A DNA stretch of 64,000 bases from Sphingobacterium spiritivorum (GTDB lineage: Bacteria > Bacteroidota > Bacteroidia > Sphingobacteriales > Sphingobacteriaceae). A program made the translations under genes and the position numbers. Position 1 is the first letter of the stretch, and each line of letters begins with the position of its first letter. The notes beneath the pieces were generated by a model that saw only the letters and a list, made by a program, of their open reading frames with translations, had not been told where the DNA came from and searched no databases. Positions 17,147-26,614 of the stretch are shown here, piece after piece. The DNA lies in contig NZ_CP068082.1 of NCBI RefSeq assembly GCF_016724845.1, forward strand, positions 2,542,001 through 2,606,000. The letters are read 5' to 3'.

Positions 17147-18676
17147 ATGAAAAACACAGGTTTTATAAAAATATTAGCTTTAGGAGCTTTGTTCCTGGCT
17201 TCTTGTAATAAGGATTATTTAGATACCGTACCTACAGAGAAAATAGGTACACCCACCGTATTTGAGACAACGGCCAATGTAAAGCTTGCCGTAAACGGTC
17301 TGGCAAAAATGATGACTTCACAATACCTGGAGTCACAAGGTTTTAATGGTGAAGGAACTATAAAGATGTATTATGGTAATTATCCGGGAAACCATTTCTT
17401 TGTCAACTTAGGCGGTTGGGCAGCTATTATCAATGCCGGATATAATGAGAATGTAACAAGTATTTACTTGTATTATCCATGGTATTACTACTACAAAATC
17501 ATTGGTAATGCCAACATCATTATTCACTCTGTGGATGCTGCTACAGGTCCGGAAAGCGAAAAACAATTTCTTAAAGCACAGGCACTGACATACAGAGCCT
17601 ACAGCTTTATGATGCTTGCGCAGATTTACGGATACAGATGGAGTGATTCTAATAACGGAAGTACTTCGGGATTGATTTTGCGTACAGATATGTCAACAGG
17701 AGACAAAGCATTATCTACTTTAGGAGAATCCTATGCGCAAATATATGATGATCTTAATACTGCATTAGCATTATATGAACAGTCCGGATTGAAAAGAACT
17801 AAAAACTTTGAAGTCAACAAGGATGTTGCGTATGCTATCTATGCACGTGCAGCCTTAAACAAACAGGATTATATTAACGCTGAGAAATATGCAAAATTAG
17901 CCGTTCAGGATTATCCGTTGATGTCTGTAAATGACTACAAAGCAGGATTCAGCACACCAAATGCAGAGTGGATCTGGAGCAGCTATGGCGCGTTGGATGA
18001 GAATTTACATTTTTATTCATTTTTCTCTTATATCGGATATAATTCGAGTGCAGGTGCAGTAAGGAATACACCAAAATGTATCAGTAGAGAGTTGTTCAAT
18101 AAAATTCCTGCTACGGATATCAGAAAAGGTTTGTTTTTAGATCCTAAAACAGATGCTTATACAACAAGTACAGGTGTTGCAGGAGCTGCTTTGAAAGCAA
18201 GAGCTTTTCAACTGTTCCCGGCTTTGCAATCAAATGCTACAACTTATGCTTATATGCAGTTTAAACTTAAAGCAACAGATATGCCGGGTGTAGGTAATTT
18301 GAATCATTTCCGTTCATCTGAGATGTATCTGATCGAAGCAGAAGCTAAATACTTCCAGAATAAACCCGCTTCAGAAGTACAGACAGTGTTGAATAATCTG
18401 ACTGCTAAGTCCGGAAGAGATGCGCAGTACAATGCAACTGCCACAGGAGAAGATTTGCTGAAAGAGATTAAAAAGTATAGAGCAATCGAATTATGGGGAG
18501 AAGGTTTCGATTGGTTTGACATGAAGAGATGGGGAGATTCAATTGATCGCAAAATATATGCAAACGGAGGAAACTTTATAACCGACCTGGCAAAAGTTAT
18601 CACACCGGAAAAAAATAACAAATGGACATGGAGAATTCCCCTTCGTGAGTCAGATTATAACGGTGCTTTAGAGTAA
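17147..18676 (+). CDS. RagB/SusD-family nutrient uptake outer membrane lipoprotein
   Basis: Lid lipoprotein of the third SusC, 509 aa from the ATG at 17147. A longer frame starting at 17063 overlaps susC and lacks a signal at its N-terminus, so it was rejected. The lipobox ends at Cys20 (FLASC), followed by NKDYLDTVPTEKIGTPTVF, typical of the classical SusD N-terminal domain. The C-terminal SusD domain shows RSSEMYLIEAEAKYFQNKP and YRAIELWGEGFDWFDMKRWG, hallmark segments of the family. It differs in type from the two other SusD proteins here. A strong terminator ends the operon. Confidence 0.95.
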   Translation: MKNTGFIKILALGALFLASCNKDYLDTVPTEKIGTPTVFETTANVKLAVNGLAKMMTSQYLESQGFNGEGTIKMYYGNYPGNHFFVNLGGWAAIINAGYNENVTSIYLYYPWYYYYKIIGNANIIIHSVDAATGPESEKQFLKAQALTYRAYSFMMLAQIYGYRWSDSNNGSTSGLILRTDMSTGDKALSTLGESYAQIYDDLNTALALYEQSGLKRTKNFEVNKDVAYAIYARAALNKQDYINAEKYAKLAVQDYPLMSVNDYKAGFSTPNAEWIWSSYGALDENLHFYSFFSYIGYNSSAGAVRNTPKCISRELFNKIPATDIRKGLFLDPKTDAYTTSTGVAGAALKARAFQLFPALQSNATTYAYMQFKLKATDMPGVGNLNHFRSSEMYLIEAEAKYFQNKPASEVQTVLNNLTAKSGRDAQYNATATGEDLLKEIKKYRAIELWGEGFDWFDMKRWGDSIDRKIYANGGNFITDLAKVITPEKNNKWTWRIPLRESDYNGALE

Positions 18677-18701
18677 TCTATTGACAGATAAGGTTAATTT
18701 T

Positions 18702-18737
18702 AAGGCCTTTCGGAGTTTTCCGGAAGGTCTTCTTTTT
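18702..18737 (+). terminator. Terminator of the third susCD operon
   Basis: A stem formed by AAGGCCTTTCGGA and TCCGGAAGGTCTT (one wobble pair) is followed by TTTTTT, 25 bases after the SusD stop codon. Confidence 0.9.
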
Positions 18738-18880
18738 TGAGTCTTTAATAAGTCTAGGTAATACCGTCCAATGTTAACTGAAAAATAGTTTACAAAAGCT
18801 TAATATTAAAACAAGAGTCGTCATATAATAAGTATTATATTTTTTATTTAACTTACCTTGAAATTAAGTAAAGTTTGGAT

Positions 18881-19726
18881 ATGAAGGCATTAAAGTATTT
18901 TTCAGCTGCGCTGTGCACTTTGTTTATATTAAACAGTTGTTCTACTACCTATTTAACAACCATTGATAGTCAATCTCTTTCCAAAGATGAAAAATCAGGG
19001 AAATTTGTGTTTGAGAATGACACGATTAAAATAGAGTATGGATTTAATGGGCAGAACACCAGTGTACACACCCGTATCGCTAATAAGTTGGGTGTGCCTA
19101 TTGCTGTGGATCTTGGAAGTTCTGCATTAGTGGTAAATGGTCAGGCCATCAGTTATTTAGGAAATGATGTTAAATTGAATGCACGTCTTAACGCAGGTTC
19201 CTGGACAAGTGGTTATGATCTTGGTAACGGCCACAGCGTAGATTATTCTTCAATAAGCGGAAATGTCAATGGAAGTGCAACATTACCTAAAAGTATGCTC
19301 TTCGTTCCGCCCCATTCCTACGTTGAAAATAACTTCCTGTCTTTAAGACGTCAGTTTGGGTCACTTTATAACAAACCCTTATCTCAAAAAGTGAATATTA
19401 CGACTATAGACGGAAACCTGATGCCTGCACGTTTTGATTCCTTTTCCGTAGATGCTACGCCGATGAACATGGAGAGTTACCTCACATTTGCAATCGTGGA
19501 TAAGGTCAATAATAAGGTAGAAACAAAGACTACAACTCAAAAATTCTATGTTTCCAGAGTAATGACAATAAAAGGCGTAAGTCAGCTGAATATTCCTGAA
19601 ATATATATGCGCCGTAATGATGTGGCGACAAGTGGCGATAAAAGCGGAGCAAATCAGTCCGTACTGGGAGGAAGCCCGGCTAATGATAAACAGCCAACAA
19701 CAACTGTAACTTCATCATTTGAATAG
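18881..19726 (+). CDS. Lipoprotein of unknown function
   Basis: A 281-aa protein from the ATG at 18881 (a TTG two codons upstream is unlikely). The lipobox ends at Cys20 (ILNSC), followed by STTYLTTIDSQSLSKDEKSG. The mature part contains FENDTIKIEYGFNGQNTSVHTRIANKLGVPIAVD, looks beta-rich, and ends in a Ser/Thr/Asn-rich tail, possibly disordered. There are no catalytic motifs I recognise. It stands alone between the third susCD terminator and a convergent minus-strand gene. Its upstream region is A/T-rich without a clear promoter. The product probably sits in the inner leaflet of the outer membrane. Confidence 0.82.
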   Translation: MKALKYFSAALCTLFILNSCSTTYLTTIDSQSLSKDEKSGKFVFENDTIKIEYGFNGQNTSVHTRIANKLGVPIAVDLGSSALVVNGQAISYLGNDVKLNARLNAGSWTSGYDLGNGHSVDYSSISGNVNGSATLPKSMLFVPPHSYVENNFLSLRRQFGSLYNKPLSQKVNITTIDGNLMPARFDSFSVDATPMNMESYLTFAIVDKVNNKVETKTTTQKFYVSRVMTIKGVSQLNIPEIYMRRNDVATSGDKSGANQSVLGGSPANDKQPTTTVTSSFE

Positions 19727-19748
19727 CTTGCTTACGAAAATCACAGAT

Positions 19749-20144
19749 CTATTTCAATAGACTCATTTTCTTTTCGAATGCGGTTATGTAGGCAATGTAT
19801 ACCTGATTTTCAGTAATAAATTCCTGTGGCTTGGCGTCAAAGTGTGCATAAGCATAGAATTCAAACATTTTAATCAGAGAGGTGAAATTAATAAAACGGG
19901 ATTCTACATTTTTATTCTCGTAATTGTCGGATTCCATAAACACCTTTATCTGACTGTGATTGAAGCCCAGATAGGGGATACTATTGCTTTTGTCCGTTTT
20001 ATAATAAAAAAGAGGCGTTTCTATTTCATTTACAAATAAGCCGATACCTAACTTCGTTTCAGCAGAATAGAATGACCGGATGGAAACCGTATAATTGCCA
20101 ATAGCTCTTTGATATACATCATATATGATATTGATTCTTTCCAT
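19749..20144 (-). CDS. Conserved-looking hypothetical protein
   Basis: A 131-aa soluble protein without signal peptide or membrane segment. It starts MERINIIYDVYQRAIGNYTVSIRSF and is rich in Phe, Tyr and Ile. I recognise no family. It ends 22 bases from the convergent lipoprotein gene and lies downstream of the mrp gene on the same strand with a gap of about 145 bases, so co-transcription with mrp is possible. The ATG and the protein-like composition support a real gene, but I cannot assign a role. Confidence 0.6.
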   Translation of the reverse strand: MERINIIYDVYQRAIGNYTVSIRSFYSAETKLGIGLFVNEIETPLFYYKTDKSNSIPYLGFNHSQIKVFMESDNYENKNVESRFINFTSLIKMFEFYAYAHFDAKPQEFITENQVYIAYITAFEKKMSLLK

Positions 20145-20290
20145 AGAATTTTCAGCAACTAGAATAGGGAAGTCAGATGTATACTAAAGTTAACAAAATA
20201 TTTTATTATCACCAAACTTACCGGCCTGATAAAAGCGCCTGTGTCTGGTGATAATAGGATAGGTGCGGATTGTTAAGCATTAAGCCGGGC

Positions 20291-21352
20291 TTAATGTCGG
20301 GCCAGTTCAATCGATAGCTGCTGTGCAGTACGTCCTGCAATATCCAGGAAAGCTGCGCTTACGGGATCATCTTTATCCAGTAATATAGGAAATCCATTAT
20401 CACCGGCATCCGAGATTCCCTTTACCAGAGGTATTTCTCCGAGAAAAGGAACATTATTTTCCTGGGCTAATCTCTTTCCTCCATCTTTTCCGAAGATATA
20501 GTACTTATTATCCGGTAATTCGGCAGGTGTGAAATAAGCCATATTTTCGACTATTCCCAATATCGGAATATTAATACCTTCCATCATAAACATGCCTATA
20601 CCTTTTATCGTATCTGCTAGCGCAACCTGTTGAGGGGTAGTCACAATGACTGCTCCGGATATAGGATACGTCTGTGCAACGGTAATATGAATATCGCCTG
20701 TTCCGGGAGGCATATCTACAATCAGGTAATCCAGTTCCCCCCAGTCAGCGTCATTGAATAATTGTTTAATAGCTGATGTGGCCATAGGACCTCTCCAGGG
20801 AATGGGTTGATTTGGATCTGTGAAAAAACCAATGGATAATAATTTAAGATCAAACTTCTCAATCGGTAAAATTTTTGTTTTACCATCTGCTGTTTGTACA
20901 GATTGAGGCTTGGCTCCTTCCAGTCCAAACATTATAGGCACAGAAGGACCATAAATATCGGCATCCAGAAGTCCTGTTTTTGCTCCTTTTTCAGCTAAAG
21001 CAAGAGCCAGGTTTGCAGCAACAGTAGATTTTCCTACGCCACCCTTTCCGGATGCGACCAGAATAATATTTTTGATACCTGAAAGCTGATTACCTTCACG
21101 ACTCGTCACATTGGAGGTCATATTGATGTCTACAGCTATATTTTTATCCACAAACAAGGCTATCGCATTGCGGCAGGCATGCTCAATATGCCCTTTAAGC
21201 GGACAGGCAGGTGTCGTCAATACAACATCAAATTTTATCTTATCCGGAAATATCTCGATATGTTGAATCATATGAAGTGTTACGAGATCCTTTTTTAAAT
21301 CCGGTTCTTCTACATGACTCAGGGCATTTAATATCTGTTCTTTTGTGATCAT
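20291..21352 (-). CDS. mrp: Mrp/NBP35-family P-loop ATPase (Fe-S carrier family)
   Basis: A 353-aa cytoplasmic protein. An N-terminal MIP18/DUF59 domain (about 1-85, with TTPACPLKGHIEHAC) precedes the deviant Walker A motif GKGGVGKST (about 105-113), the LLDADIYGPSVP segment and the VDMPPGTGD motif of Mrp ATPases. The family carries and transfers Fe-S clusters. The usual CxxC cluster motif after ENM is replaced here by YFTPAELPDNKYYIFG, so the classical bridging cluster site is absent. A -7 element TAGTTTTG lies just upstream. The gene stands alone. Confidence 0.93.
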   Translation of the reverse strand: MITKEQILNALSHVEEPDLKKDLVTLHMIQHIEIFPDKIKFDVVLTTPACPLKGHIEHACRNAIALFVDKNIAVDINMTSNVTSREGNQLSGIKNIILVASGKGGVGKSTVAANLALALAEKGAKTGLLDADIYGPSVPIMFGLEGAKPQSVQTADGKTKILPIEKFDLKLLSIGFFTDPNQPIPWRGPMATSAIKQLFNDADWGELDYLIVDMPPGTGDIHITVAQTYPISGAVIVTTPQQVALADTIKGIGMFMMEGINIPILGIVENMAYFTPAELPDNKYYIFGKDGGKRLAQENNVPFLGEIPLVKGISDAGDNGFPILLDKDDPVSAAFLDIAGRTAQQLSIELARH

Positions 21353-21370
21353 ATCTATGGTATCAAACTA

Positions 21371-21378
21371 CAAAACTA
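21371..21378 (-). promoter_or_regulatory. Probable -7 element for mrp
   Basis: On the minus strand this reads TAGTTTTG, a full match to TAnnTTTG, 18 bases before the mrp start codon. No good -33 TTTG was found at the right distance. Confidence 0.45.
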
Positions 21379-21615
21379 ACTATTGCAAAACATAATCCTG
21401 TCATTTGGATGTTTTTAAAGTGCAAATTTGATCTTACCTCATTCTTTTGTGGCGTGTCGATACAGATGAATGTTAAACAGAATGATTTGCCGGAGTTCTG
21501 AAATGGATTAAAATCAAAGAAACTAGTTTATTTTCCTGCTCAAAGAATGCCTTAATTTGCCTATACTTGTACTGTATAACAGATAAGAAAACAGGCTTTT
21601 TTTCGTTCATTTATT

Positions 21616-23700
21616 ATGCTCAAAAAGTTTTTTAATAAAATTACTCCTACACAGAAGCGATGGATCATCGGGATACTATCCGGCATTATATTGTTGCTGG
21701 TTGTCGGTGTTTCCTATGGGCTGAGTAAACGGGATGCCATTTTACAAAGGGCAATCGCTTCTGCCAAAGAGAAAATGGATAAAAAATACGGGGTTGATCT
21801 CAAAATCCAATATTACGGCTTCAAGGGATTGGCAACAGTTGTTTTCAAAAATGTATATGTTACCCCTAAAGGAAAAGATCAGCTTGCACATATAGATGAT
21901 TTTGCGGTATCTGTGCGTATATGGCCTTTGCTATTCGGAGATGTGAAGATCGGACAGATCGAAATGAATAAAGCCAACTTTACCCTGATCAAAAAGGATA
22001 GTATTAGCAATTATGATTTCCTGTTTAAAAGGAAAAATAAAGACTCTACTGATAACCCTAAAGCAGAAAAGAATCTGGCGGCCTTAGCAGATGGGATTCT
22101 GAAACAGGTTTTCTTTAAAATCCCCAGAAATATGGATGTTCAGGATTTTGAAGTGTCTTTCAGAGATGACAGTACTTATCAGCGTTTACGAATACCGCGA
22201 GCAGAGATCAGTGGCGGTGATATTGATGCAGCTCTGTTCTTAAATGATAACGATGCACAATGGAATGTGGCAGGATATGTAAACCCTGACCGGCAGGAAT
22301 TGAATCTCAAACTGTCATCCGAACAGAAGGATACGGAATTCCCTTTTTTAAAGAGCAAATTTGGTGTGCGGCTAAGTTTTGATGAAATCGAATTTGATTT
22401 GAATAAAGTAGACCGAAAGGGTAAAGAGATGTTGACCCTGCGCGGAGACTGGCATTTTAAAAATTTAAAGGTACATCACTGGAGATTGTCCGATCAGGAT
22501 ATTAATCTGCCCGAGGCCACTCTGGAGGGAGGGGTAAATATTGGTGCACAGTCTATAGAGTTGATAGATGGGAGTAAAGTCAAAGTCAGGGATTTTGAAT
22601 TTAGTCCGAAAGCAAAGTATATTCATAAACCTCAGCAGATCGTTGCGCTTGCTGTGCATACCGGTAAATTTGAAGCACAAAAGTTCTTTGATGCTATTCC
22701 AAACGGACTTTTCGAATCTGTAGAAGGTATACAGGTTACAGGACAGATCCAGTATGATCTGGACTTCGAGGTCAATCTCAAAAAACCGGATCAGCTTAAG
22801 TTTTCTTCCCGAATTGATGATAAAGACCTTAAGATCGTCAAATGGGGAAAAGCGGACATCAATAAACTCAATTCTCCGTTTGTATATACTGCTTATGAAG
22901 ATGAAAAAGTTATGCGGGAAATCGTGGTGGGTCCTCAAAACCCCAAATTTGCTCCGTACGAAAGTATTTCCAGGTACATGCGTACCACATTACTGAATAC
23001 GGAAGATCCTTTCTTTTTCAAACATAACGGATTTCAGGAAGAGGCTTTCAAGCTCTCTATTGTTACAAACATAAAAGAAAGAAAATTTAAACGGGGAGCA
23101 AGTACCATCTCCATGCAGTTAGTGAAAAATGTTTTTCTGAACAGAAATAAGACTTTGGTCCGTAAACTGGAAGAGATTGTACTCGTCTGGCTCATGGAAT
23201 CTTCTCATCAGGTGAGCAAAGAACGATTGTATGAGGTCTATCTGAATGTAATCGAATGGGGGAATAATGTGTACGGCATCACAGAAGCTGCAAACTATTA
23301 TTTTGGTAAAAAACCTTCAGAAATCACACTTGGTGAAAGTTTGTTTTTGTCAAGTATTGTTCCGCGTCCCAAAAAAGGATTGTACGCCTTTGATTATACG
23401 GGGCATCTGAAACCGCAGATGTCGCGCTACTTTAATACCTATGGCAATATCATGGTCAAGACAGGGCAACTGTCCAGAGATACTACTGTGGCTAACTACG
23501 GATTTTATACCGTCGTACTCCAGCCACACCTCAGACCATCAAGACCTGCCGGAATGCCTGTAGATTCCTTGCAGAATATGAATATGGACGATGAGCAGGA
23601 AGAAATGATCAAGGAACTGGAAAACGAAGAGAAGGAAAAAAGAAGCCTCTTTGATAAGATATTGGGAAGAAAAAAAACAGACGAAGAGGAGAATAAATAG
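21616..23700 (+). CDS. Membrane-anchored peptidoglycan glycosyltransferase (GT51) with AsmA-like N-terminal region
   Basis: A 694-aa protein. One membrane segment near residues 19-38 (IIGILSGIILLLVVGVSYGL) anchors it with the bulk in the periplasm. Residues of about 45-430 form a beta-rich region resembling AsmA/DUF748-type segments. The GT51 domain follows at about 450-620: TEDPFFFKHNGF contains the catalytic Glu, then GASTISMQLVKNVFL, RKLEEIVLVWLME and YLNVIEWGNNVYGI. There is no transpeptidase domain, so it polymerises glycan strands from lipid II but does not cross-link. The C-terminus is highly charged. hpt begins 1 base after the stop codon, so they are co-transcribed. Monofunctional enzymes are usually about 240 aa, so the N-terminal extension is notable. 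Confidence 0.9.
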   Translation: MLKKFFNKITPTQKRWIIGILSGIILLLVVGVSYGLSKRDAILQRAIASAKEKMDKKYGVDLKIQYYGFKGLATVVFKNVYVTPKGKDQLAHIDDFAVSVRIWPLLFGDVKIGQIEMNKANFTLIKKDSISNYDFLFKRKNKDSTDNPKAEKNLAALADGILKQVFFKIPRNMDVQDFEVSFRDDSTYQRLRIPRAEISGGDIDAALFLNDNDAQWNVAGYVNPDRQELNLKLSSEQKDTEFPFLKSKFGVRLSFDEIEFDLNKVDRKGKEMLTLRGDWHFKNLKVHHWRLSDQDINLPEATLEGGVNIGAQSIELIDGSKVKVRDFEFSPKAKYIHKPQQIVALAVHTGKFEAQKFFDAIPNGLFESVEGIQVTGQIQYDLDFEVNLKKPDQLKFSSRIDDKDLKIVKWGKADINKLNSPFVYTAYEDEKVMREIVVGPQNPKFAPYESISRYMRTTLLNTEDPFFFKHNGFQEEAFKLSIVTNIKERKFKRGASTISMQLVKNVFLNRNKTLVRKLEEIVLVWLMESSHQVSKERLYEVYLNVIEWGNNVYGITEAANYYFGKKPSEITLGESLFLSSIVPRPKKGLYAFDYTGHLKPQMSRYFNTYGNIMVKTGQLSRDTTVANYGFYTVVLQPHLRPSRPAGMPVDSLQNMNMDDEQEEMIKELENEEKEKRSLFDKILGRKKTDEEENK

Positions 23701-23701
23701 T

Positions 23702-24247
23702 ATGAAATACCTTACAGTAGATAATCTGGAATTTGAGATTATGATTGATCATGATCAGATACAAAAACGTATACGTCTGATAGGTATCGATCTGAATATG
23801 CGCTTTGAAAATAAGCACCCTGTATTTATAGGGGTGTTAAACGGGTGTTTTATGTTTATGTCAGATCTGATGAAACAGGTTGTCATTCCCTCCGAGCTTT
23901 CCTTTGTTAAACTGGCTTCCTACAAAGGTGTGGAGCAGGAAGACATTGCGGAACTGATAGGAGTAGGAATGGATCTCACAGGCAGAGATGTCATTATAGT
24001 GGAAGATATTATTGATTCCGGTCACTCGCTGAAGCATACAATGGATGCTTTAGAAAAACTGGGCGTGGCCAGTATTTCAGTTTGCGCATTGTTAATGAAA
24101 CCGGCCAATCTGCAGGTGCAGTTTGATAACATTATGTATATAGGTTTTGAGATAGAGAAAGAGTTTGTCATTGGATACGGGCTCGATTATAACGGGCAAT
24201 GCCGTAATCTTCCCGATATTTACCAGCATATTCCTTCGAGATCTTAA
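23702..24247 (+). CDS. hpt: Hypoxanthine phosphoribosyltransferase
   Basis: A 181-aa purine salvage enzyme converting hypoxanthine (and usually guanine) plus PRPP to the nucleotide. The PRPP-binding motif VIIVEDIIDSG is at 97-107, and the flexible-loop region LASYKG at about 71-76. The C-terminal FVIGYGLDYNGQCRNLPDI is characteristic of bacterial Hpt. The ATG at 23702 was chosen because the longer frame from 23651 runs inside the upstream gene. Its end overlaps the convergent tag gene by four bases with no terminator between them. Confidence 0.96.
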   Translation: MKYLTVDNLEFEIMIDHDQIQKRIRLIGIDLNMRFENKHPVFIGVLNGCFMFMSDLMKQVVIPSELSFVKLASYKGVEQEDIAELIGVGMDLTGRDVIIVEDIIDSGHSLKHTMDALEKLGVASISVCALLMKPANLQVQFDNIMYIGFEIEKEFVIGYGLDYNGQCRNLPDIYQHIPSRS

Positions 24248-24813
24248 CGATCTCTGAAGGAACAAGTGACGATATGATCATTTACCATACCTACGGCCTG
24301 CATATATGCATAACAGATTGTCGTGCCAAAGAATTTTACCCCTCTTTTCTTTAAATCTTTTGCTATTGCATCTGACTCCGGTGTACTCACAGGTACATCG
24401 CTCATAGATTTTACTTCATTGATGATCGGGGCATTGTCTGGCAGGAAGGAATACAGGTAATTGTAAAAACTGCCGAATTCCTGCTGAACTTTCATAAAGA
24501 TTTTTGCATTCTCGATTGTACTCTTTATTTTCAGTCTGTTGCGGATGATGCCCGCATCCTGCATTAATTCCTCTACATCCTTTTCCGTAAACTCAGCCAC
24601 TTTCTTATATTCAAAGTTGGCAAATAGACGACGGTAATTCTCCCGTTTTCTCAAGATTGTGATCCAGCTCAAACCTGCCTGTGCAGATTCCAGTACCAAA
24701 AACTCAAACAGTGTTTTTTCATCCTTTACCTGTTTACCCCATTCTTTGTCATGGTACTGGCTGTATAGTTCGTCTGTTCCGCACCAGGAACATCTGACAA
24801 TTGATTTTGGCAT
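24244..24813 (-). CDS. tag: DNA-3-methyladenine glycosylase I
   Basis: A 189-aa base-excision repair enzyme removing 3-methyladenine. The N-terminus RCSWCGTDELYSQYHDKEWG and the C-terminal DHIVTCSFR supply the Cys/His zinc ligands of the Tag family (a Cys near 8, a His near 21, and a His and a Cys at the end). The core FLVLESAQAGLSWITIL contains the Glu that recognises the base. Length is normal. It overlaps the end of hpt by four bases in convergent orientation and is divergent from the DUF4271 gene. Confidence 0.96.
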   Translation of the reverse strand: MPKSIVRCSWCGTDELYSQYHDKEWGKQVKDEKTLFEFLVLESAQAGLSWITILRKRENYRRLFANFEYKKVAEFTEKDVEELMQDAGIIRNRLKIKSTIENAKIFMKVQQEFGSFYNYLYSFLPDNAPIINEVKSMSDVPVSTPESDAIAKDLKKRGVKFFGTTICYAYMQAVGMVNDHIVTCSFRDR

Positions 24814-24877
24814 ATTGATTATGTTTAAGTGGTCTTCTGATTTTTTATTTTAACTTTACATCTCAAAAAAAAGAACT

Positions 24878-25813
24878 ATGTCTGCGAAGCAATTCGTTAT
24901 TTTATGTTTGATAATCGTAATGGGGCTTTTGTTGCCGCATCGGTCGGTAGCAAATATAAGTATACAAACTGACTCCTTGTATGCAGATACAGTCTCTTCT
25001 CTTCAAAAGATGTATCCGCTTATTATGCCGGATCCTGATCGCGGAGTTAGCATTCCCGAAGAGATCAAGGATAAGGTGATTGTTACAAACGGAGACTTTA
25101 TCAAATGGATGAAGTTTGCGGATACACTAAAGAAGGATCGTCCGGATGCTATCAGATCCGGAGATGCCAGAGAAAATCGTCCGGTATGGATTATTAGTAT
25201 TATTATGATACTCGTATTTGCTGTGGCTTTGGTACGCTTGTTTTTTCCATTGGATTTCAATGTCATTATTGAAGCGTATTTTAAAGACCGGTTGTTACAA
25301 CAGGTCAGCAAAGAAGATAATATGGCGACTTCCTGGTCTTATATCTTTCTGTATATCATCTTCAGTTTCACCCTGGGCCTGTTCTTACTGATGTATGATG
25401 CTTATATGTCAGGCAATGGCTATTCGTTGACGTTAAATAATTTTCTCAAAATTTCGCTGATTGTAGGAGTGCTGTTTATTCTCAAAATTCTGTTCATAAG
25501 ATTCATTTCTTTTGTGTTCGAATTGGATAAACTGGTAAGGGAATACATTGCGGTTCTATATTTAGTTTATTTTAACAGCATGTTAATTCTGATGCCGACA
25601 GTCTTGGTTTTGAGTTTATTGCCGTCTGCTTATTTTACATTAGTAATATCCTTTTCAATAATTTTAGTTTTTATTTTGTTTATTTACAGGTATTTACGCA
25701 CTGCTTTTCATCTGTTCGGCAATCTTAGGTTTTCTCTTTTTTATTTAATTTTGTACCTTTGCTGCCTAGAAATCGCACCGATATTGATATTAGTGAGAAC
25801 GTTGAGCAAATAA
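24878..25813 (+). CDS. DUF4271-family integral membrane protein
   Basis: A 311-aa protein. An N-terminal signal or membrane segment (about 6-25) is followed by a periplasmic stretch of about 75 residues, then a membrane helix at about 102-120 and roughly six more helices to the end (for example YIFLYIIFSFTLGLFLLMY and LILMPTVLVLSLL). This matches the Bacteroidota DUF4271 family, whose function is unknown. hemD begins immediately after the stop codon and the gldKLMN cluster follows, an order I recall from other Bacteroidota. A link to the cell envelope or to type IX secretion is possible but not shown by the sequence. Confidence 0.8.
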   Translation: MSAKQFVILCLIIVMGLLLPHRSVANISIQTDSLYADTVSSLQKMYPLIMPDPDRGVSIPEEIKDKVIVTNGDFIKWMKFADTLKKDRPDAIRSGDARENRPVWIISIIMILVFAVALVRLFFPLDFNVIIEAYFKDRLLQQVSKEDNMATSWSYIFLYIIFSFTLGLFLLMYDAYMSGNGYSLTLNNFLKISLIVGVLFILKILFIRFISFVFELDKLVREYIAVLYLVYFNSMLILMPTVLVLSLLPSAYFTLVISFSIILVFILFIYRYLRTAFHLFGNLRFSLFYLILYLCCLEIAPILILVRTLSK

Positions 25814-26593
25814 ATGAACAATATGCAAACTTCTGATGTAGAAAGAGCCAAGAAAGTAAAGAGTATTCTAGTTACTATTCCAAAACCAGATAATGATAAG
25901 TCTCCTTATTTTAATTTAGCTGAAAAATATAACTTAAAGTTAGATTTCAGAGGCTTTATTCATGTGGAAGGGGTGCCTGCAAAAGATGTAAGAAAAGACA
26001 AAATAAATCTCTCTGAGCATACTGCAGTAATCTTTACCAGTAAAAACGCTGTCGATCATTTTTTCCGTGTTTGTGATGAAATGAGATTCGAAGTTTCGGC
26101 GGAGATGAAGTATTTCTGTATTACAGAAGCCATTGCACTTTACCTTCAAAAATACATTCAATATCGTAAACGTAAGATTTTCTTCGGCAAACAGACGGCA
26201 AAGGATCTGGAAGATGTGTTGAAAAAGCACAGTAAAGAGAAATTCCTGTTCCCATGCTCGGATGTGGCAAATGAAGAAACACAAAACTGGCTGCAGGTCA
26301 ACGGATATAATTTTACTCCTGCAGTTTTGTTTCGTACGGTAATCAGCGATCTTTCGGATCTGAAGGATGTATTTTACGATATCATTGTTTTCTTCAGTCC
26401 TTCCAGTGTGCAGTCTCTGTATGAAAACTTTCCGGACTTTAAGCAGAACAACACCCGTATTGCTGCTTTCGGAGCCACTACACAACAAGCGTTGCTGGAT
26501 CACGGATTGATTCTGGATATTCCGGCACCTACTCCTGTTGCTCCGAGTATGACAATGGCTGTTGAGCAATACATCAAGCTGGTAAATAAATAG
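25814..26593 (+). CDS. hemD: Uroporphyrinogen-III synthase
   Basis: A 259-aa cytoplasmic enzyme of tetrapyrrole synthesis, closing hydroxymethylbilane to uroporphyrinogen III. The two-domain HemD fold is suggested by HTAVIFTSKNAVDHFF in the first half and DIIVFFSPSSVQSLYENFP plus TRIAAFGATTQQALLDHGL in the second, segments typical of the family. The start codon directly abuts the DUF4271 stop. An alternative ATG at 25823 is possible. No other heme gene is adjacent. A strong terminator follows and separates it from gldK. Confidence 0.88.
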   Translation: MNNMQTSDVERAKKVKSILVTIPKPDNDKSPYFNLAEKYNLKLDFRGFIHVEGVPAKDVRKDKINLSEHTAVIFTSKNAVDHFFRVCDEMRFEVSAEMKYFCITEAIALYLQKYIQYRKRKIFFGKQTAKDLEDVLKKHSKEKFLFPCSDVANEETQNWLQVNGYNFTPAVLFRTVISDLSDLKDVFYDIIVFFSPSSVQSLYENFPDFKQNNTRIAAFGATTQQALLDHGLILDIPAPTPVAPSMTMAVEQYIKLVNK

Positions 26594-26614
26594 AATAAAA
26601 AAAATCTTAATAGG

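Noticed and set aside
18881..19726. Lipoprotein as an accessory of the third susCD operon
   Set aside because: A strong terminator and about 200 bases separate it from susD, and it shows no binding-module features.
20279..20295. ATTAAGCC-G-GGCTTAAT inverted repeat across the mrp stop codon
   Set aside because: Short stem, one-base loop and no T run on either strand, so not a credible terminator.
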